A stretch of DNA of 64,000 nt from Bradyrhizobium sp. AZCC 2262 (GTDB taxonomy: Bacteria > Pseudomonadota > Alphaproteobacteria > Rhizobiales > Xanthobacteraceae): positions 7,440,001 to 7,504,000 of the forward strand of contig NZ_JAZHRT010000001.1 of NCBI RefSeq assembly GCF_036924535.1, read 5' to 3'. A program made the translations under genes and the position numbers. Each line of letters opens with the position of its first letter. Within the stretch, counting starts at the first letter, position 1. The notes below the pieces were generated by a model, which was not told where the DNA came from, did no database searches, and was given only the letters and a program-made list of their open reading frames with translations. This document shows, piece by piece, positions 1 through 8,473 of the stretch.

Positions 1-884
1 AATCCCGCGTAATGCACGCGAAATTCGCCAACCAGCGGATCGAACGGCACCATTTCGGCGGCGTAATCCGGCGGCACCTGCACGGCTTCCTTCGAGGCAA
101 GGATGTAGAATTCGCCGGGATCGAGGATAAGGCTGCCGTCTGATCGAGCCGGAATCGGCTCCCAGAATTCGCCGACGGCGTAACCGCCACGGCGGTCGAT
201 ATCGACCACGCCGGTGTGGCGCTTGGCGCGGTAACCGACGAAGCCTGATGTGTTCGCGCCGGAGAGATCGACGGATAGCGCCACGCCATTGGCCAAATCT
301 GCGTCGTCGATATCGACCAGCCGCTCAGCACCGTGCAGCGCGTCGAGCTCGTCGGCGTCGAGGATGGCATCGCCGGTGCGGAATCGCACCTGAGAGAGCC
401 GGGAGCCCTCGCGCAGCAACACAGGAAACGTCTTCGGACTGATCTCGGCATAGAGCGGGCCGTGATAGCCGGCGCCAATCATGTCGAAGCGGCGGGTGCC
501 GTCGGCGATCACGCGGGTGAAGACGTCAAGCCGCCCGGTGGAGCTCTTCGGATTGGCGGCCGCCACGATCGACGACGGCAGCGCGAGACTCTCCAGCAAC
601 GGCACGATGTAGACGCAGTTGGTCTCCAGCACCGCGCCGTCCGAGAGGTCGATCTCGTGGAGCTTCAACTCGTCAATGCGCTCGGCAACGGTGGCGCCGG
701 GACCGGGCAGGAAACTCGCGCGCACCCGGTAGGCGATGTTGCCCAGCCGCAAATCGAGGCTCGCCGGCTGGATCTGGCTTTCGACAAAGGGATATTCCGG
801 CAGGATCAGGCCCGCATCCGCCATCGCCGCGATCATGCGGTCCGGCAGAATCCCGTTGGCGTCGGGCGGAAGCGTGAACGGCAC
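1..884 (-). CDS. dcd: 2'-deoxycytidine 5'-triphosphate deaminase, 3' end cut by the window
   Basis: Deaminates dCTP to dUTP, feeding dTMP synthesis in the cytoplasm. About 294 codons are visible and the reading frame is still open at base 1, so the C-terminus lies outside. The dCTP-deaminase signature is clear: QPASLDLRLG near residues 39-48 and NPKSSTGR near 111-118, where the Ser and Arg belong to the trimeric active site. The visible part already exceeds the roughly 190 residues of the enterobacterial enzyme and fits the long alphaproteobacterial form (about 360 residues). I chose the GTG at 884, with a GAGGA-like Shine-Dalgarno nearby. The only in-frame alternative upstream is a TTG, and a stop codon lies just beyond it. 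It is divergent from metZ. Confidence 0.88.
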   Translation of the reverse strand, partial: MPFTLPPDANGILPDRMIAAMADAGLILPEYPFVESQIQPASLDLRLGNIAYRVRASFLPGPGATVAERIDELKLHEIDLSDGAVLETNCVYIVPLLESLALPSSIVAAANPKSSTGRLDVFTRVIADGTRRFDMIGAGYHGPLYAEISPKTFPVLLREGSRLSQVRFRTGDAILDADELDALHGAERLVDIDDADLANGVALSVDLSGANTSGFVGYRAKRHTGVVDIDRRGGYAVGEFWEPIPARSDGSLILDPGEFYILASKEAVQVPPDYAAEMVPFDPLVGEFRVHYAG

Positions 885-961
885 GGCGCGATCCTCAATA
901 CGGCCCAAAACTCATCCAAACCTCTTATATATGGGCTTTTAGGGGTTATCCGATGGCCGCC

Positions 962-990
962 TTGACGGGAAGGGCGGGAGGTAATATCAG
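962..990 (+). promoter_or_regulatory. Probable sigma-70 promoter of metZ
   Basis: TTGACG (962-967) and TATCAG (985-990) are separated by 17 bases. This places the transcript start near 997-1000, immediately before the riboswitch aptamer. The -35 box is strong and the -10 box weak. Position relative to the riboswitch is the main support. Confidence 0.5.
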
Positions 991-1002
991 CATGACTTAT
1001 CC

Positions 1003-1057
1003 CGTGGTGATTTGAGCCGGCCGGCTTGCAGCCACGTTAAATAAGTCGCTAAACAGG
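1003..1057 (+). promoter_or_regulatory. SAM-II riboswitch (metA motif) upstream of metZ
   Basis: The P1 stem is CGTGG (1003-1007) with CCACG (1032-1036). The conserved loop begins TGATTTG and ends CTTGCAG, and the 3' pseudoknot strand carries TTAAAT and GCTAAA (1048-1053). This matches the SAM-II consensus known from alphaproteobacterial methionine genes. S-adenosylmethionine binding should stabilise the pseudoknot and lower expression of the sulfhydrylase. A terminator hairpin follows, pointing to transcriptional control. A second hairpin, CCGGG (1058-1062) with CCCGG (1075-1079), overlaps the left arm of that terminator and could be the antiterminator. Confidence 0.92.
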
Positions 1058-1075
1058 CCGGGGACACGTGTGATC

Positions 1076-1109
1076 CCGGCCTGTGGAAATTTTTCCAGGC
1101 CGGTTTTTT
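1076..1109 (+). terminator. Intrinsic terminator in the metZ leader
   Basis: CCGGCCT (1076-1082) pairs with AGGCCGG (1097-1103). An inner GGAAA/TTTCC stem continues the hairpin, and six T residues follow (1104-1109). It lies between the SAM-II aptamer and the metZ start, so it is the likely expression platform. Confidence 0.82.
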
Positions 1110-1145
1110 GTGACCATTTTCCAAGATGGTCACGGCGGAGGTCAC

Positions 1146-2339
1146 ATGTCTGAGACTACTTCTACCAAGCGTTATCGTCCCGAAACCCGGCTTGTCCATG
1201 GCGGCACGCTGCGCTCGCAATTCGGCGAGACGTCGGAGGCGCTGTTCCTCACCCAAGGCTATGTCTACGACAGCGCGGAGCAGTGCGAGGCCCGGTTCAA
1301 GGGCCAGGATCCCGGCTTTATCTACTCGCGCTATTCCAATCCGACGATTGAGATGTTCGAGCGCCGCATGATCGAGCTCGAAGGCGCGGAAGCCGCGCGC
1401 TCGACCGCGACCGGCATGGCCGCGGTGACGACCGCTATCCTCGCACCGCTCCGGGCCGGCGACCACGTGGTCGCTTCGAAAGCCCTGTTCGGCTCGTGCC
1501 TTTACGTGGTGCAGGATCTGTTGCCGCGCTACGGCATCGAGACAACGCTGGTCGACGGTCTTGATCTCGACCAGTGGCGGCGCGCGTTGCGGCCGAACAC
1601 CAAGTCCTTCTTCCTGGAGAGCCCGACCAATCCGACGCTCGACGTGCTCGACATCCCGGCGATTGCCGAGATCGCGCACAGTGGCGGCGCACGGCTGATC
1701 GTCGATAACGTCTTCGCCACGCCGATCTGGCAGAGCCCGCTTTCGCTTGGCGCCGACGTCGTGGTCTACTCCGCGACCAAGCATATCGACGGCCAGGGCC
1801 GCTGCCTGGGCGGCATCATCCTGTCGTCGGAAGCTTTCATCACCGAGCACATCCACAACTTCATGCGCCAGACCGGGCCGTCGCTCTCGCCGTTCAATGC
1901 CTGGGCCCTGCTCAAGGGCCTGGAGACGCTTGGCGTGCGCGTGCGCGCGCAGACCGAAACGGCGGGCAAGGTCGCCGACGCGCTCGCGTCGCACCCGAAG
2001 ATTTCGCGGCTGATCTATCCCGGCCGCGCCGATCACCCGCAGGCCGAGCTGGTGAAGAAGCAGATGCGCGCGGGCTCGACGCTGATCGGCTTCGAGGTCA
2101 AGGGCGGCAAGCAGGCCGCGTTCCGCTGCCTCAACGCGCTGCGGATCGCGCGCATCTCCAACAATCTCGGCGACGCCAAGAGCCTCGTCACCCATCCCGC
2201 GACCACGACGCATCAAAGGCTGACGCCGGAGGCGCGCGCCGAGCTCGGCATCAGCGAAGGCTTTATCCGCTTCTCCGCCGGGCTCGAGCATGTGGATGAT
2301 CTGATCGAGGATTTTGCGGCGGCGCTGGAGAAGGCGTGA
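1146..2339 (+). CDS. metZ: O-succinylhomoserine sulfhydrylase
   Basis: A cytoplasmic PLP enzyme of the Cys/Met-metabolism family that makes homocysteine from O-succinylhomoserine and sulfide in methionine synthesis. The 397 residues match the family. Visible motifs are YSRYSNPT near residues 60-67, the ATGMAA phosphate-binding turn near 88-93, LIVDNVF near 184-190, and the PLP lysine K212 in SATKH. The frame is open upstream to 1083, but the ATG at 1146 follows a GGCGGAGG Shine-Dalgarno by five bases, and the upstream stretch is the riboswitch terminator. A SAM-II riboswitch controls it, which fits feedback by the pathway end product. cystathionine gamma-synthase-type relatives are possible, but the sequence looks like the MetZ branch. 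Confidence 0.93.
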   Translation: MSETTSTKRYRPETRLVHGGTLRSQFGETSEALFLTQGYVYDSAEQCEARFKGQDPGFIYSRYSNPTIEMFERRMIELEGAEAARSTATGMAAVTTAILAPLRAGDHVVASKALFGSCLYVVQDLLPRYGIETTLVDGLDLDQWRRALRPNTKSFFLESPTNPTLDVLDIPAIAEIAHSGGARLIVDNVFATPIWQSPLSLGADVVVYSATKHIDGQGRCLGGIILSSEAFITEHIHNFMRQTGPSLSPFNAWALLKGLETLGVRVRAQTETAGKVADALASHPKISRLIYPGRADHPQAELVKKQMRAGSTLIGFEVKGGKQAAFRCLNALRIARISNNLGDAKSLVTHPATTTHQRLTPEARAELGISEGFIRFSAGLEHVDDLIEDFAAALEKA

Positions 2340-2360
2340 GCAGGTAACCGCAACACTATC

Positions 2361-2480
2361 GTCGTCCCTGCGAACGCAGGGACCCATAACCACAGGGCGT
2401 TGTGAGTTAGGCAAGGCGTCGACCACTGCCTCTAATTACTAGGGCCGCGGCGTATGGGTCCCTGCTTTCGCAGGGACGAC
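2361..2480. repeat. Dispersed paired palindrome, GTCGTCCCTGCG type
   Basis: Two inverted units, each a GTCCCTGC...GCAGGGAC hairpin, face one another across a spacer containing GGGCGTTGTGAGTTAGGCAA. The same element occurs at 14405, 17812, 29231 and 46727, always between genes. It ends four bases from the stop codon of the next gene and may serve as a bidirectional terminator. Confidence 0.85.
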
Positions 2481-2483
2481 GGT

Positions 2484-3518
2484 TCACATCGGCCGGTACG
2501 CCCGCACGTCGGCGGGCACGTTGACGCCGAGCTTGATCTGGCCGACCGACTTGATGATGTCGTCGCCGAGCAGTTGCGCGAAGCAGGCGTAGCCCCAGTC
2601 GCTCATGTGCAGGCCGTCGGCGATCACGAAATTCTCGATCGGGATCGACTGCTTCTCGTGCCAGTCTTTCATCACCGCAAAGCGCGGGAAAATGCCGACC
2701 TTGCGAAGCTCGGCGGTCTTGTTGAGCAGCGTCATCATCTTGCCGGCGCTCTCGGCGTGCTCGTTGATCCGCGGCGAATATTGCGGATCGATCAGCACGA
2801 CGTCGGCGCCCGCTGCCTGAATGCGCGTGATGCCTTCCTCGACGAGTTTTGCCGTCTCGCCCGGATCGAGGTTGCGCAGCACGGCGTTGGTGCCGACCTG
2901 CCAGATCACCATGTCCGGATGCATGTCGATGACGGCGGTCTGCAGCCGTTTCATCATCTCCGGCGCGTCCTCGCCGCCCTTGCCGGCGTTAACGACAGAG
3001 ATGTCGGCCGTCGGATATTGCCGGCGCAATTGCGCCGCGAGCCGGTTGGGATAGTTGAAATCCGGCGACGTCGCGCCATAGCCGGCGGTCGATGACGAAC
3101 CGAAGGCGATGATCACCACCGGCTGACCCGCGACGAGCTTGCTGGCGACATGCGGCAGCGACCCCATCGATTTGGAGCCGCCCTTTGGCGGCAGGCACGG
3201 AACGCGGCTGAAGATGTCGCCGGCGGATTTAGCGACCTCCTTCACCTTGTCGATCGCCTTGCCGGTGATACCCTTCTGCGCGGCCGGATTGACGGCAACC
3301 GTCTGCGCGGCCTGCGGCGGGGCGCTTTCAGCGGAGGGCTTCTTTTCAGTCTTGTTTTCGGTCTTGGCGTGGTCGGACAGCGCCGCCTGCTGGGCGGTTT
3401 GTTGCGGGGCCGTCTCGGCGTGCAAGGGCGACACCGAGGCAGGCATCAACAGCGCCAGGCTCGCGGCAAAAAAGACGGTCGGCAATGTCGACAAACAAAA
3501 AGGGTAGTGACGGCTCAT
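2484..3518 (-). CDS. Exported SGNH/GDSL-type hydrolase
   Basis: A 344-residue protein with an N-terminal hydrophobic segment (about residues 10-34, probable signal peptide), a low-complexity Ala/Gln/Lys/Glu linker to about residue 110, then an SGNH domain. Block I is GSSSTAG (140-146), block II the NAGKGGED stretch near 177, block III GTN (209-211), and block V DGLH (301-304), so the catalytic Ser, Asn, Asp and His are all plausible. It likely de-esterifies a periplasmic carbohydrate. I chose the ATG at 3518 over upstream in-frame starts because the hydrophobic segment follows directly. It is third in an operon behind an OpgC acyltransferase and a related SGNH-like protein, so a role in acyl decoration of glucans is inferred. 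Confidence 0.78.
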   Translation of the reverse strand: MSRHYPFCLSTLPTVFFAASLALLMPASVSPLHAETAPQQTAQQAALSDHAKTENKTEKKPSAESAPPQAAQTVAVNPAAQKGITGKAIDKVKEVAKSAGDIFSRVPCLPPKGGSKSMGSLPHVASKLVAGQPVVIIAFGSSSTAGYGATSPDFNYPNRLAAQLRRQYPTADISVVNAGKGGEDAPEMMKRLQTAVIDMHPDMVIWQVGTNAVLRNLDPGETAKLVEEGITRIQAAGADVVLIDPQYSPRINEHAESAGKMMTLLNKTAELRKVGIFPRFAVMKDWHEKQSIPIENFVIADGLHMSDWGYACFAQLLGDDIIKSVGQIKLGVNVPADVRAYRPM

Positions 3519-3531
3519 TAACGCTAGTTCC

Positions 3532-4290
3532 CTAATTCTGCTGCGCCTGACCGAGGCGGGCCGCATCGAGCACAAATTTCGACAGCGCGCGGCCGAGACA
3601 GGCATGAACACGTTTGGCCATGTCGGTGCCATGAACGGCACTGAACAGGTCAAAATTTCCGGCGTCGTTCCAGTGACGCATAATGGCGAAGCGGTCGAAC
3701 AGCGGAACATCGTGCTGCTGCGCCGCCACGCGCATATTATCTAGGTATGGCGGCACAGAAATCATCGTCTCCGTGCGCGGGCTGTATTGCAGATTGATCA
3801 GAACCACATCGGTCCCCGCGTTTTGCAGCGCAGCAATCCCGTCGCCGACGGCGCCGCGAAAATCGTCGGGATCGACGGATCGCATAGCATCGACGGTTCC
3901 GGTCTGCCAGATGACCAAAGTAGGCCTTTTTGCTTCCACCAGCTTAACGAGGGTGGTGTCGGTTTCCTCCGCGCTTTTCCCGGGCTGTAGTTCTACGGAT
4001 AGATTGATCGGGATCGAGGGCAGCTTCTCCTTCAGCGCGGCCTGCAATTGGGCGGGATAGGCGCTGTCGGCTGAAGCGGCGATGGTCGAGGAACGGCTGC
4101 CCACCACGAGGATGGTCAGCGGCCGGCCATTCTTGACGGCGTCGGCGACCTTCGGCAGCAGGCTTTCGGTGCTCAGGAGATAGGGCGGCACCTCACAGGT
4201 CTGGGGGGCATCCTCGGCACGCGCCAAACCGGTGGCCGCAAGGCCGGCGAGCAGGGACAGGGCCAGTACGGCTCCAGAACCGGGCCTCAT
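3532..4290 (-). CDS. Exported SGNH-like protein with degenerate active site
   Basis: A 252-residue protein with a signal peptide (about residues 1-25, ending ARA). It is collinear with its downstream neighbour and shares VVGSRSST (63-70), VIWQTGT (126-132), INLQYSPR (165-172) and a FAIMRHW stretch. Two catalytic positions differ: GTN reads GTV (131-133), and the DxxH block reads SAVH (217-220). The Asn and Asp of the SGNH tetrad are therefore missing while the block I Ser may remain. It could be a non-catalytic binding partner or have altered chemistry. Its ATG overlaps the opgC stop by four bases (ATGA), and the next gene starts 13 bases on, so all three are probably one transcript. Confidence 0.72.
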   Translation of the reverse strand: MRPGSGAVLALSLLAGLAATGLARAEDAPQTCEVPPYLLSTESLLPKVADAVKNGRPLTILVVGSRSSTIAASADSAYPAQLQAALKEKLPSIPINLSVELQPGKSAEETDTTLVKLVEAKRPTLVIWQTGTVDAMRSVDPDDFRGAVGDGIAALQNAGTDVVLINLQYSPRTETMISVPPYLDNMRVAAQQHDVPLFDRFAIMRHWNDAGNFDLFSAVHGTDMAKRVHACLGRALSKFVLDAARLGQAQQN

Positions 4291-5528
4291 ACGCTCCCTC
4301 CCGCCATATCGGCATTGCCGCCCGTGCGCTTGGTCTTGGACGCATCTTTGTCGGCCGAATGCTTGTACCACGAAATCACCCACGCCACGCCCCACATGAT
4401 GAGGATTCCGGAAAGGCTGACCAGGGCGTGCAAGAAGGCACCGCCGGAAACTTCGGCCAGCACGAAATGCCCTGCGAAGGCCAGGAAGACGCCGAGACAG
4501 AATATCTCAAGTGAATGCTGGCCACACAGGATCAATGGTCGCAGCCAGGGCGATTTCAGGCCCGACCAATCCCTGGGCAGGAAGCGCACGGTGAGCGCCG
4601 CCAGGGCCAGAAAATGGGCAAACCGCAGCACGTCCAGATCGGTCTTGGTGATCGGGTACATCCACTGTTCGAGCCGCTTCGGCATCAGAAAGCTGAGCTG
4701 CGGGATGTGCCAGGTCAACGTGACGAAGAATGCAAACGTCAGATAGGCGATACAGATCCACATCGTCACCGGCGACGACAGGATCCGCGACATCCGTGCG
4801 GCGCCACCCAGCGCGCACCAGGCGCCGAACACGAACAGCAACTGCCAGGCGAACGGGTTGAAGATCCAGAAGCCGCCGGGATAGGCCGTCAGGTACCAGT
4901 CGAACTGCCAGGTCAGCGCGTACAACAGCACCGAGAGGCCGAGCGACACGTCGGGCCGCCACTTCATCAGCCACAGGATGATCGGCAGAAACAGCATCAG
5001 CACGATGTAGAGCGGCAGCACGTCCATGTTGACGGGGCGGAAGCGCAACAGCAGCGCCTGGACGATGGTGACGTCCGGCTGCTTGAGAAAATCCATGATG
5101 CCCATTTCCTCGCTGTAGAGCGGGTTCTCGAAACGGGTCGCGACATAGGAAATTTCGGCGAGGAAGATCGTGAACAGGAACACATGCGCGACGTAGATCT
5201 GCCAGACCCGGCGCATGATCCGCGCGGTCGCCACCACGAAGCCGGCCTGCAGCATCGCGCGGCCGTAGACGAAGGCGGCGGTGTAGCCGGAGATGAAGAT
5301 GAAGATTTCGGTAGCGTCGGAGAATCCGTAATTGCGGATGGTGAACCAGGTCAGGAAATTGGTCGGCAGATGATCGACGAAGATCAGCCACAGCGCCATT
5401 CCGCGAAACAGGTCGAGCCGCAATTCGCGCTCGCCGGCTACCGGCAGCGCAATCGCCGGCGCGGCGGGCGCCGCGGCCTTGCTATCGCTGAGAGGCGTTC
5501 CGGCAACTGGATCGGCAATGGACGACAT
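4287..5528 (-). CDS. opgC: OpgC-type membrane acyltransferase
   Basis: A 413-residue polytopic inner-membrane protein of the OpgC family. Its members succinylate periplasmic glucans in enterobacteria, and relatives act in many rhizobia. The N-terminus has an Ala-rich cytoplasmic lead, then the family signature LDLFRGMALWLIFVDHLP near residues 38-55 with the acidic and His residues expected in transmembrane helix 1. About ten hydrophobic helices follow and the tail is Lys-rich. It is the first gene of an operon with two SGNH-like exported proteins, suggesting paired addition and removal or transfer of acyl groups on an envelope glucan. The exact substrate cannot be read from sequence. The call is firm for family and moderate for function. 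Confidence 0.82.
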   Translation of the reverse strand: MSSIADPVAGTPLSDSKAAAPAAPAIALPVAGERELRLDLFRGMALWLIFVDHLPTNFLTWFTIRNYGFSDATEIFIFISGYTAAFVYGRAMLQAGFVVATARIMRRVWQIYVAHVFLFTIFLAEISYVATRFENPLYSEEMGIMDFLKQPDVTIVQALLLRFRPVNMDVLPLYIVLMLFLPIILWLMKWRPDVSLGLSVLLYALTWQFDWYLTAYPGGFWIFNPFAWQLLFVFGAWCALGGAARMSRILSSPVTMWICIAYLTFAFFVTLTWHIPQLSFLMPKRLEQWMYPITKTDLDVLRFAHFLALAALTVRFLPRDWSGLKSPWLRPLILCGQHSLEIFCLGVFLAFAGHFVLAEVSGGAFLHALVSLSGILIMWGVAWVISWYKHSADKDASKTKRTGGNADMAGGSV

Positions 5529-5761
5529 CTGGCACCGTTAGTTTAGCTTTTACGCGTGCACGGTCCGGGGAAAGATAATATCGGGCCGCAACTTGCAGAC
5601 AAGATACGCAAACAGATACGGGGCCGGACGCGCGCGGGTGCGCTCTAGAATGGAACTATGTTGAAACCGCGATCAAACACCCGGCAAACCCGGCGGGCCG
5701 GAGATTGTTCCCCCGGCATTCTTGGCTATGATACGGAACAGGATTTCCGAAAGCCGCCCGC

Positions 5762-6154
<393 letters not shown>

Positions 6155-6174
6155 CGAGCGGCGCCGCTCTTTCC

Positions 6175-6296
6175 CCGTCATTGCGAGCGCAGCGAAGCAA
6201 TCCATCTTCTCGCTTGTAGCCCGGATGAGCGAAGCGATATCCGGGGCGGTGTTAGAGTGGTCCCCCGGATGTCGCTTCGCTCATCCGGGCTACGGC
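6175..6296. repeat. Two dispersed palindromic repeats (GCAATCCAT and TAGCCCGGATG types)
   Basis: A single TCATTGCGAGCGCAGCGAAGC unit at 6177 is followed by a near-perfect inverted repeat. Its arms of about 31 bases start at 6215 (GTAGCCCGGATGAGCGAAGC) and end at 6294, with two mismatches. The second element recurs at 17716 and the first at 42290. Confidence 0.8.
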
Positions 6297-6329
6297 TCCT
6301 GACACGATTTCGCGATCTCGCGGCAGATC

Positions 6330-6825
6330 TCGCCCGAGGTTTGCATCTTCGTTTGTCCCTCTTCGAAACAGAGGGCGCAGGGAAGACCGGGTGCTTGCTG
6401 CACCCGCGGTCTCGCGTGCGATTTGCGCAAACAAAACTGCACACGAGCATACAGGGCAGCGGGAGCATTCCGGCCTTCCCTGCGCAATGGCTTTACGACT
6501 TACTTCGTGCTCTTCCCGGAGAACGGCTTTTTTGCCTCCGTCGCCGGCGAGACAGATCCCGCCAACTTAACGCCAGCACCGCGGCGCCCGAACCACACGA
6601 CTTCACCGTACGCTTAAGGCACGTACGTCTCGCGCCATTCACGTCCATCGCATCTCACCGCGCGTTCGTGACGATGGCCAACGCCCCTCATCCGCCGTGA
6701 GACGGGCGGAGATATGCGACTGATTTGCCCGACAAGTTAAGCGGAATATTTTTGTTTCTCGGGCTTGACACGATTTCGGAAAATCAGAAGTGATTTGCCC
6801 CGTCGTGTTATTGCGTTGCAGAATC
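6330..6825. repeat. Long dispersed Bradyrhizobium-type repeat with a spurious reading frame
   Basis: The stretch can be read as a 147-codon frame (6257-6700) with phrases such as GAGKTGCLLHPRSRV, AFPAQWLYDLLRALPGER and RLNAST. I recognise these from memory as a family copied between genes in Bradyrhizobium genomes and often annotated as hypothetical protein. It continues past the frame into a tail with two GATTTGCCC stretches at 6722-6729 and 6791-6799. Codon use and the lack of a Shine-Dalgarno argue against a real gene. The copy number here cannot be checked without the genome. Confidence 0.6.
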
Positions 6826-6828
6826 TAC

Positions 6829-6941
6829 GAACCGAGCAGAACTCGCAGGTCATTTCCACCTTTGTCGTCCCTGACCATCTCGGCAGGGTCCTTCGGCAAG
6901 AAGCTCTTCAGCATCGACGAGACCTCACCACGCGCGATGAG
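6829..6941 (-). pseudogene. Remnant of the 3' end of hslO (Hsp33)
   Basis: Read on the minus strand this gives GEVSSMLKSFLPKDPAEMV, then after a one-base frameshift VEMTCEFCS. The intact hslO in this window has AVSSMLKSF...KDRAEMV and VTCEFCSS at its C-terminus. By eye the DNA is about 75 percent identical to 13374-13480, including 19 identical bases at GAGCAGAACTCGCAGGTCA. Only about 110 bp survive and there is no start. It has the same orientation as the intact gene, on the far side of the accessory segment. Confidence 0.75.
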
Positions 6942-7024
6942 TGACAATTAATCGCCGGCGGCAGGAACCATTGCCCTACGATCCTATTGGCTTCCCGACA
7001 CAACTCCTTTTGAAAAGAGACATT

Positions 7025-7342
7025 ATGAAAAATCTCGCGATCTATCTGGCAGCGGGCGCAAGTGCGCTTCTCATGACGGCCGCTTCAGCCGCGCCGCTTT
7101 CCCCGAATGTATCAGCCGCTCCGGAGAGCAACATTCAAAACGTCCGCATGGTTTGCAATGAGGCAGGCCAATGCTGGCGCGCAGGTGGTGAACGCCGCGT
7201 CATTGTCCGTGAGCCCGGTGATTCATACGGATATGCTCCACGCGGAAAGCGTTATATCGAGCGCGGTGGTTATGGGAACGGTGGCGGCATCGGCATCCGC
7301 GCCCCCGGCGTCAGCGTCGGAATCGGCACCGATCGTTACTGA
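7025..7342 (+). CDS. Small exported protein of unknown function
   Basis: A 105-residue protein with a clear signal peptide (MKNLAIYL..., hydrophobic to about residue 20, cleavage near ASA-AP). The mature part is short, with two Cys in VCNEAGQCW (possible disulfide), an Arg/Tyr-rich middle and a Gly-rich tail (YGNGGGIGIR, VSVGIG). The ATG at 7025 follows AAAAGAGA. An upstream in-frame ATG at 6941 is less likely because it lies in the hslO remnant. A strong terminator follows the gene, so it is probably monocistronic. I do not recognise a named family. Confidence 0.75.
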   Translation: MKNLAIYLAAGASALLMTAASAAPLSPNVSAAPESNIQNVRMVCNEAGQCWRAGGERRVIVREPGDSYGYAPRGKRYIERGGYGNGGGIGIRAPGVSVGIGTDRY

Positions 7343-7370
7343 GAACGCCGACAACAGTCCGAATACGAGC

Positions 7371-7398
7371 AAAGCCGCGGAGAAATCCGCGGCTTTTT
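7371..7398 (+). terminator. Intrinsic terminator of the small exported protein gene
   Basis: AAGCCGCGG pairs with CCGCGGCTT across the loop AGAAAT, followed by a T-run (TTTTT in all). The stem is nine perfect base pairs, 28 bases after the stop codon. Confidence 0.85.
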
Positions 7399-7486
7399 CG
7401 ACTGCAAACTCGAATACGCCCGGAGCGGGTAGTCAGCCGGCATCAACCCGGCACTCCGACATGCGGCGCGCAACTTGCGCCGTTCT

Positions 7487-7609
7487 TCACAGGTGAGGGG
7501 CGTTTGCTCCCCGCAGCCGTTCCACGTACCAGAAGGCCCAGATCATAACGAACGAGAGAACGAAAAATGCTCCGCAGGCCAGGAAAGTCGGCACTGTACT
7601 GGTATCCAT
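7487..7609 (-). CDS. 40-residue single-pass membrane protein
   Basis: The peptide starts MDTSTVPTF, has one hydrophobic helix (about residues 9-30, LACGAFFVLSFVMIWAFWYV) and a short basic tail. The ATG at 7609 is preceded by TGGAGG with good spacing, which decides the start over a longer frame upstream. It lies 103 bases downstream of the DUF1488 gene on the same strand and may share its transcript. No function can be named. Confidence 0.6.
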   Translation of the reverse strand: MDTSTVPTFLACGAFFVLSFVMIWAFWYVERLRGANAPHL

Positions 7610-7712
7610 GACATCCTCCAGGGCTTGATCGCTTGCAGTTTCTGTTCGCGACGAACGAGCACCTGCCCGGTCTGTCACGTCGTCCCGGCTGACCACATCA
7701 AAAGTGTTCGTT

Positions 7713-7973
7713 TCAAAAATTTGCAGCGACCAGATCGTAAGATCCCCGGCCTCCACGGACGTAAACCTTGGCAGCGGCCGCGCATATCGCATCACGGTTG
7801 CGATCGAACACGTTCAGGAAACCGGACTCGTCTTGACGAGCATCTGGCTGAATTCGCCTCAATGCGCCTTCGTCGATGAAGAATGTCGCTTCCAGCGCGC
7901 TGTCGTGCCCCCAGAACCGCACGGCTCGCCGGGTCTGGTCATATGAGCGGCTATGATTTGGAAACTCAATCAT
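7713..7973 (-). CDS. DUF1488 family protein
   Basis: An 86-residue protein that reads like the DUF1488 family: MIEFPNHSRSYD at the start, then AVRFWGHDSALEATFFID, a GALRRIQP segment, FDRNRDAI and a YDLVAANF end. The family is small, soluble and of unknown function, common in rhizobia and Burkholderia. I placed the start at the ATG at 7973, where similarity to the family begins, though the Shine-Dalgarno is weak and the frame extends to 8087. It sits in the accessory segment next to a micro-membrane protein. Confidence 0.65.
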   Translation of the reverse strand: MIEFPNHSRSYDQTRRAVRFWGHDSALEATFFIDEGALRRIQPDARQDESGFLNVFDRNRDAICAAAAKVYVRGGRGSYDLVAANF

Positions 7974-8368
7974 GAGGTTGGGACCGATCAAACGCGCGCC
8001 GGCGAACCACCCGCCGCGTCGGCCTTTGCACGACCTGCACCGCGGTGTGTTCGATGGCCATTGGCTGTCCTGACCGGTGACACGCACACCGTTGCGACGT
8101 GCGGTTGGTCAATGTCGTTGACAAGATTTGGCGTGGCTAGGCTTCGCGCTGCCGCAAAGGCGATGCTGAAGCAATACGATCGCGCTGTCTCTCAAGTGGC
8201 TACTTGGTGTCGCATTACAAGGCTTGTCAGGTCCTGCGCCGAAAACAAACTACGATTGTTCTCGCTATTCGGCCGATGATCACTATATGGTCGATATCAT
8301 CGCGCGCCCCTTGGCTGTTATCGGTGACTGAGAGCTTTGCGCTCCCGCCTAAACCCAAAGGCGGTCAT
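7974..8368. other. Intergenic stretch, no gene recognised
   Basis: The frames here are short and lack ribosome sites or recognisable motifs. The DNA looks less G+C-rich than the housekeeping flanks. It should contain the divergent promoters of the DUF1488 gene and the 34-codon gene, but none is convincing by eye. Confidence 0.5.
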
Positions 8369-8473
8369 ATGCCGAATTCCAGATTCGATCTTCGTGAGTG
8401 GTTGGTACCCCCGGTATTGATGCCGATCTTTCTTGTGCTGCTGGTCGCCGCTGCGATGGTTATTCAATGGTGA
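8369..8473 (+). CDS. 34-residue single-pass membrane protein
   Basis: MPNSRFDLREWLVPP leads into one hydrophobic helix (PVLMPIFLVLLVAAAMVI, about residues 15-32). An AAAGGCGG Shine-Dalgarno lies just before the ATG at 8369. Its stop codon overlaps the start of the next gene (ATGGTGA), so the two are likely translationally coupled. Small proteins of this pattern are common between genes in rhizobia. The function is unknown. Confidence 0.55.
   Translation: MPNSRFDLREWLVPPVLMPIFLVLLVAAAMVIQW

Noticed and set aside
6257..6700. A 147-codon plus-strand frame as a real gene
   Set aside because: The sequence matches a repeat family I know from Bradyrhizobium intergenic DNA, overlaps a palindromic repeat, and has no ribosome site.
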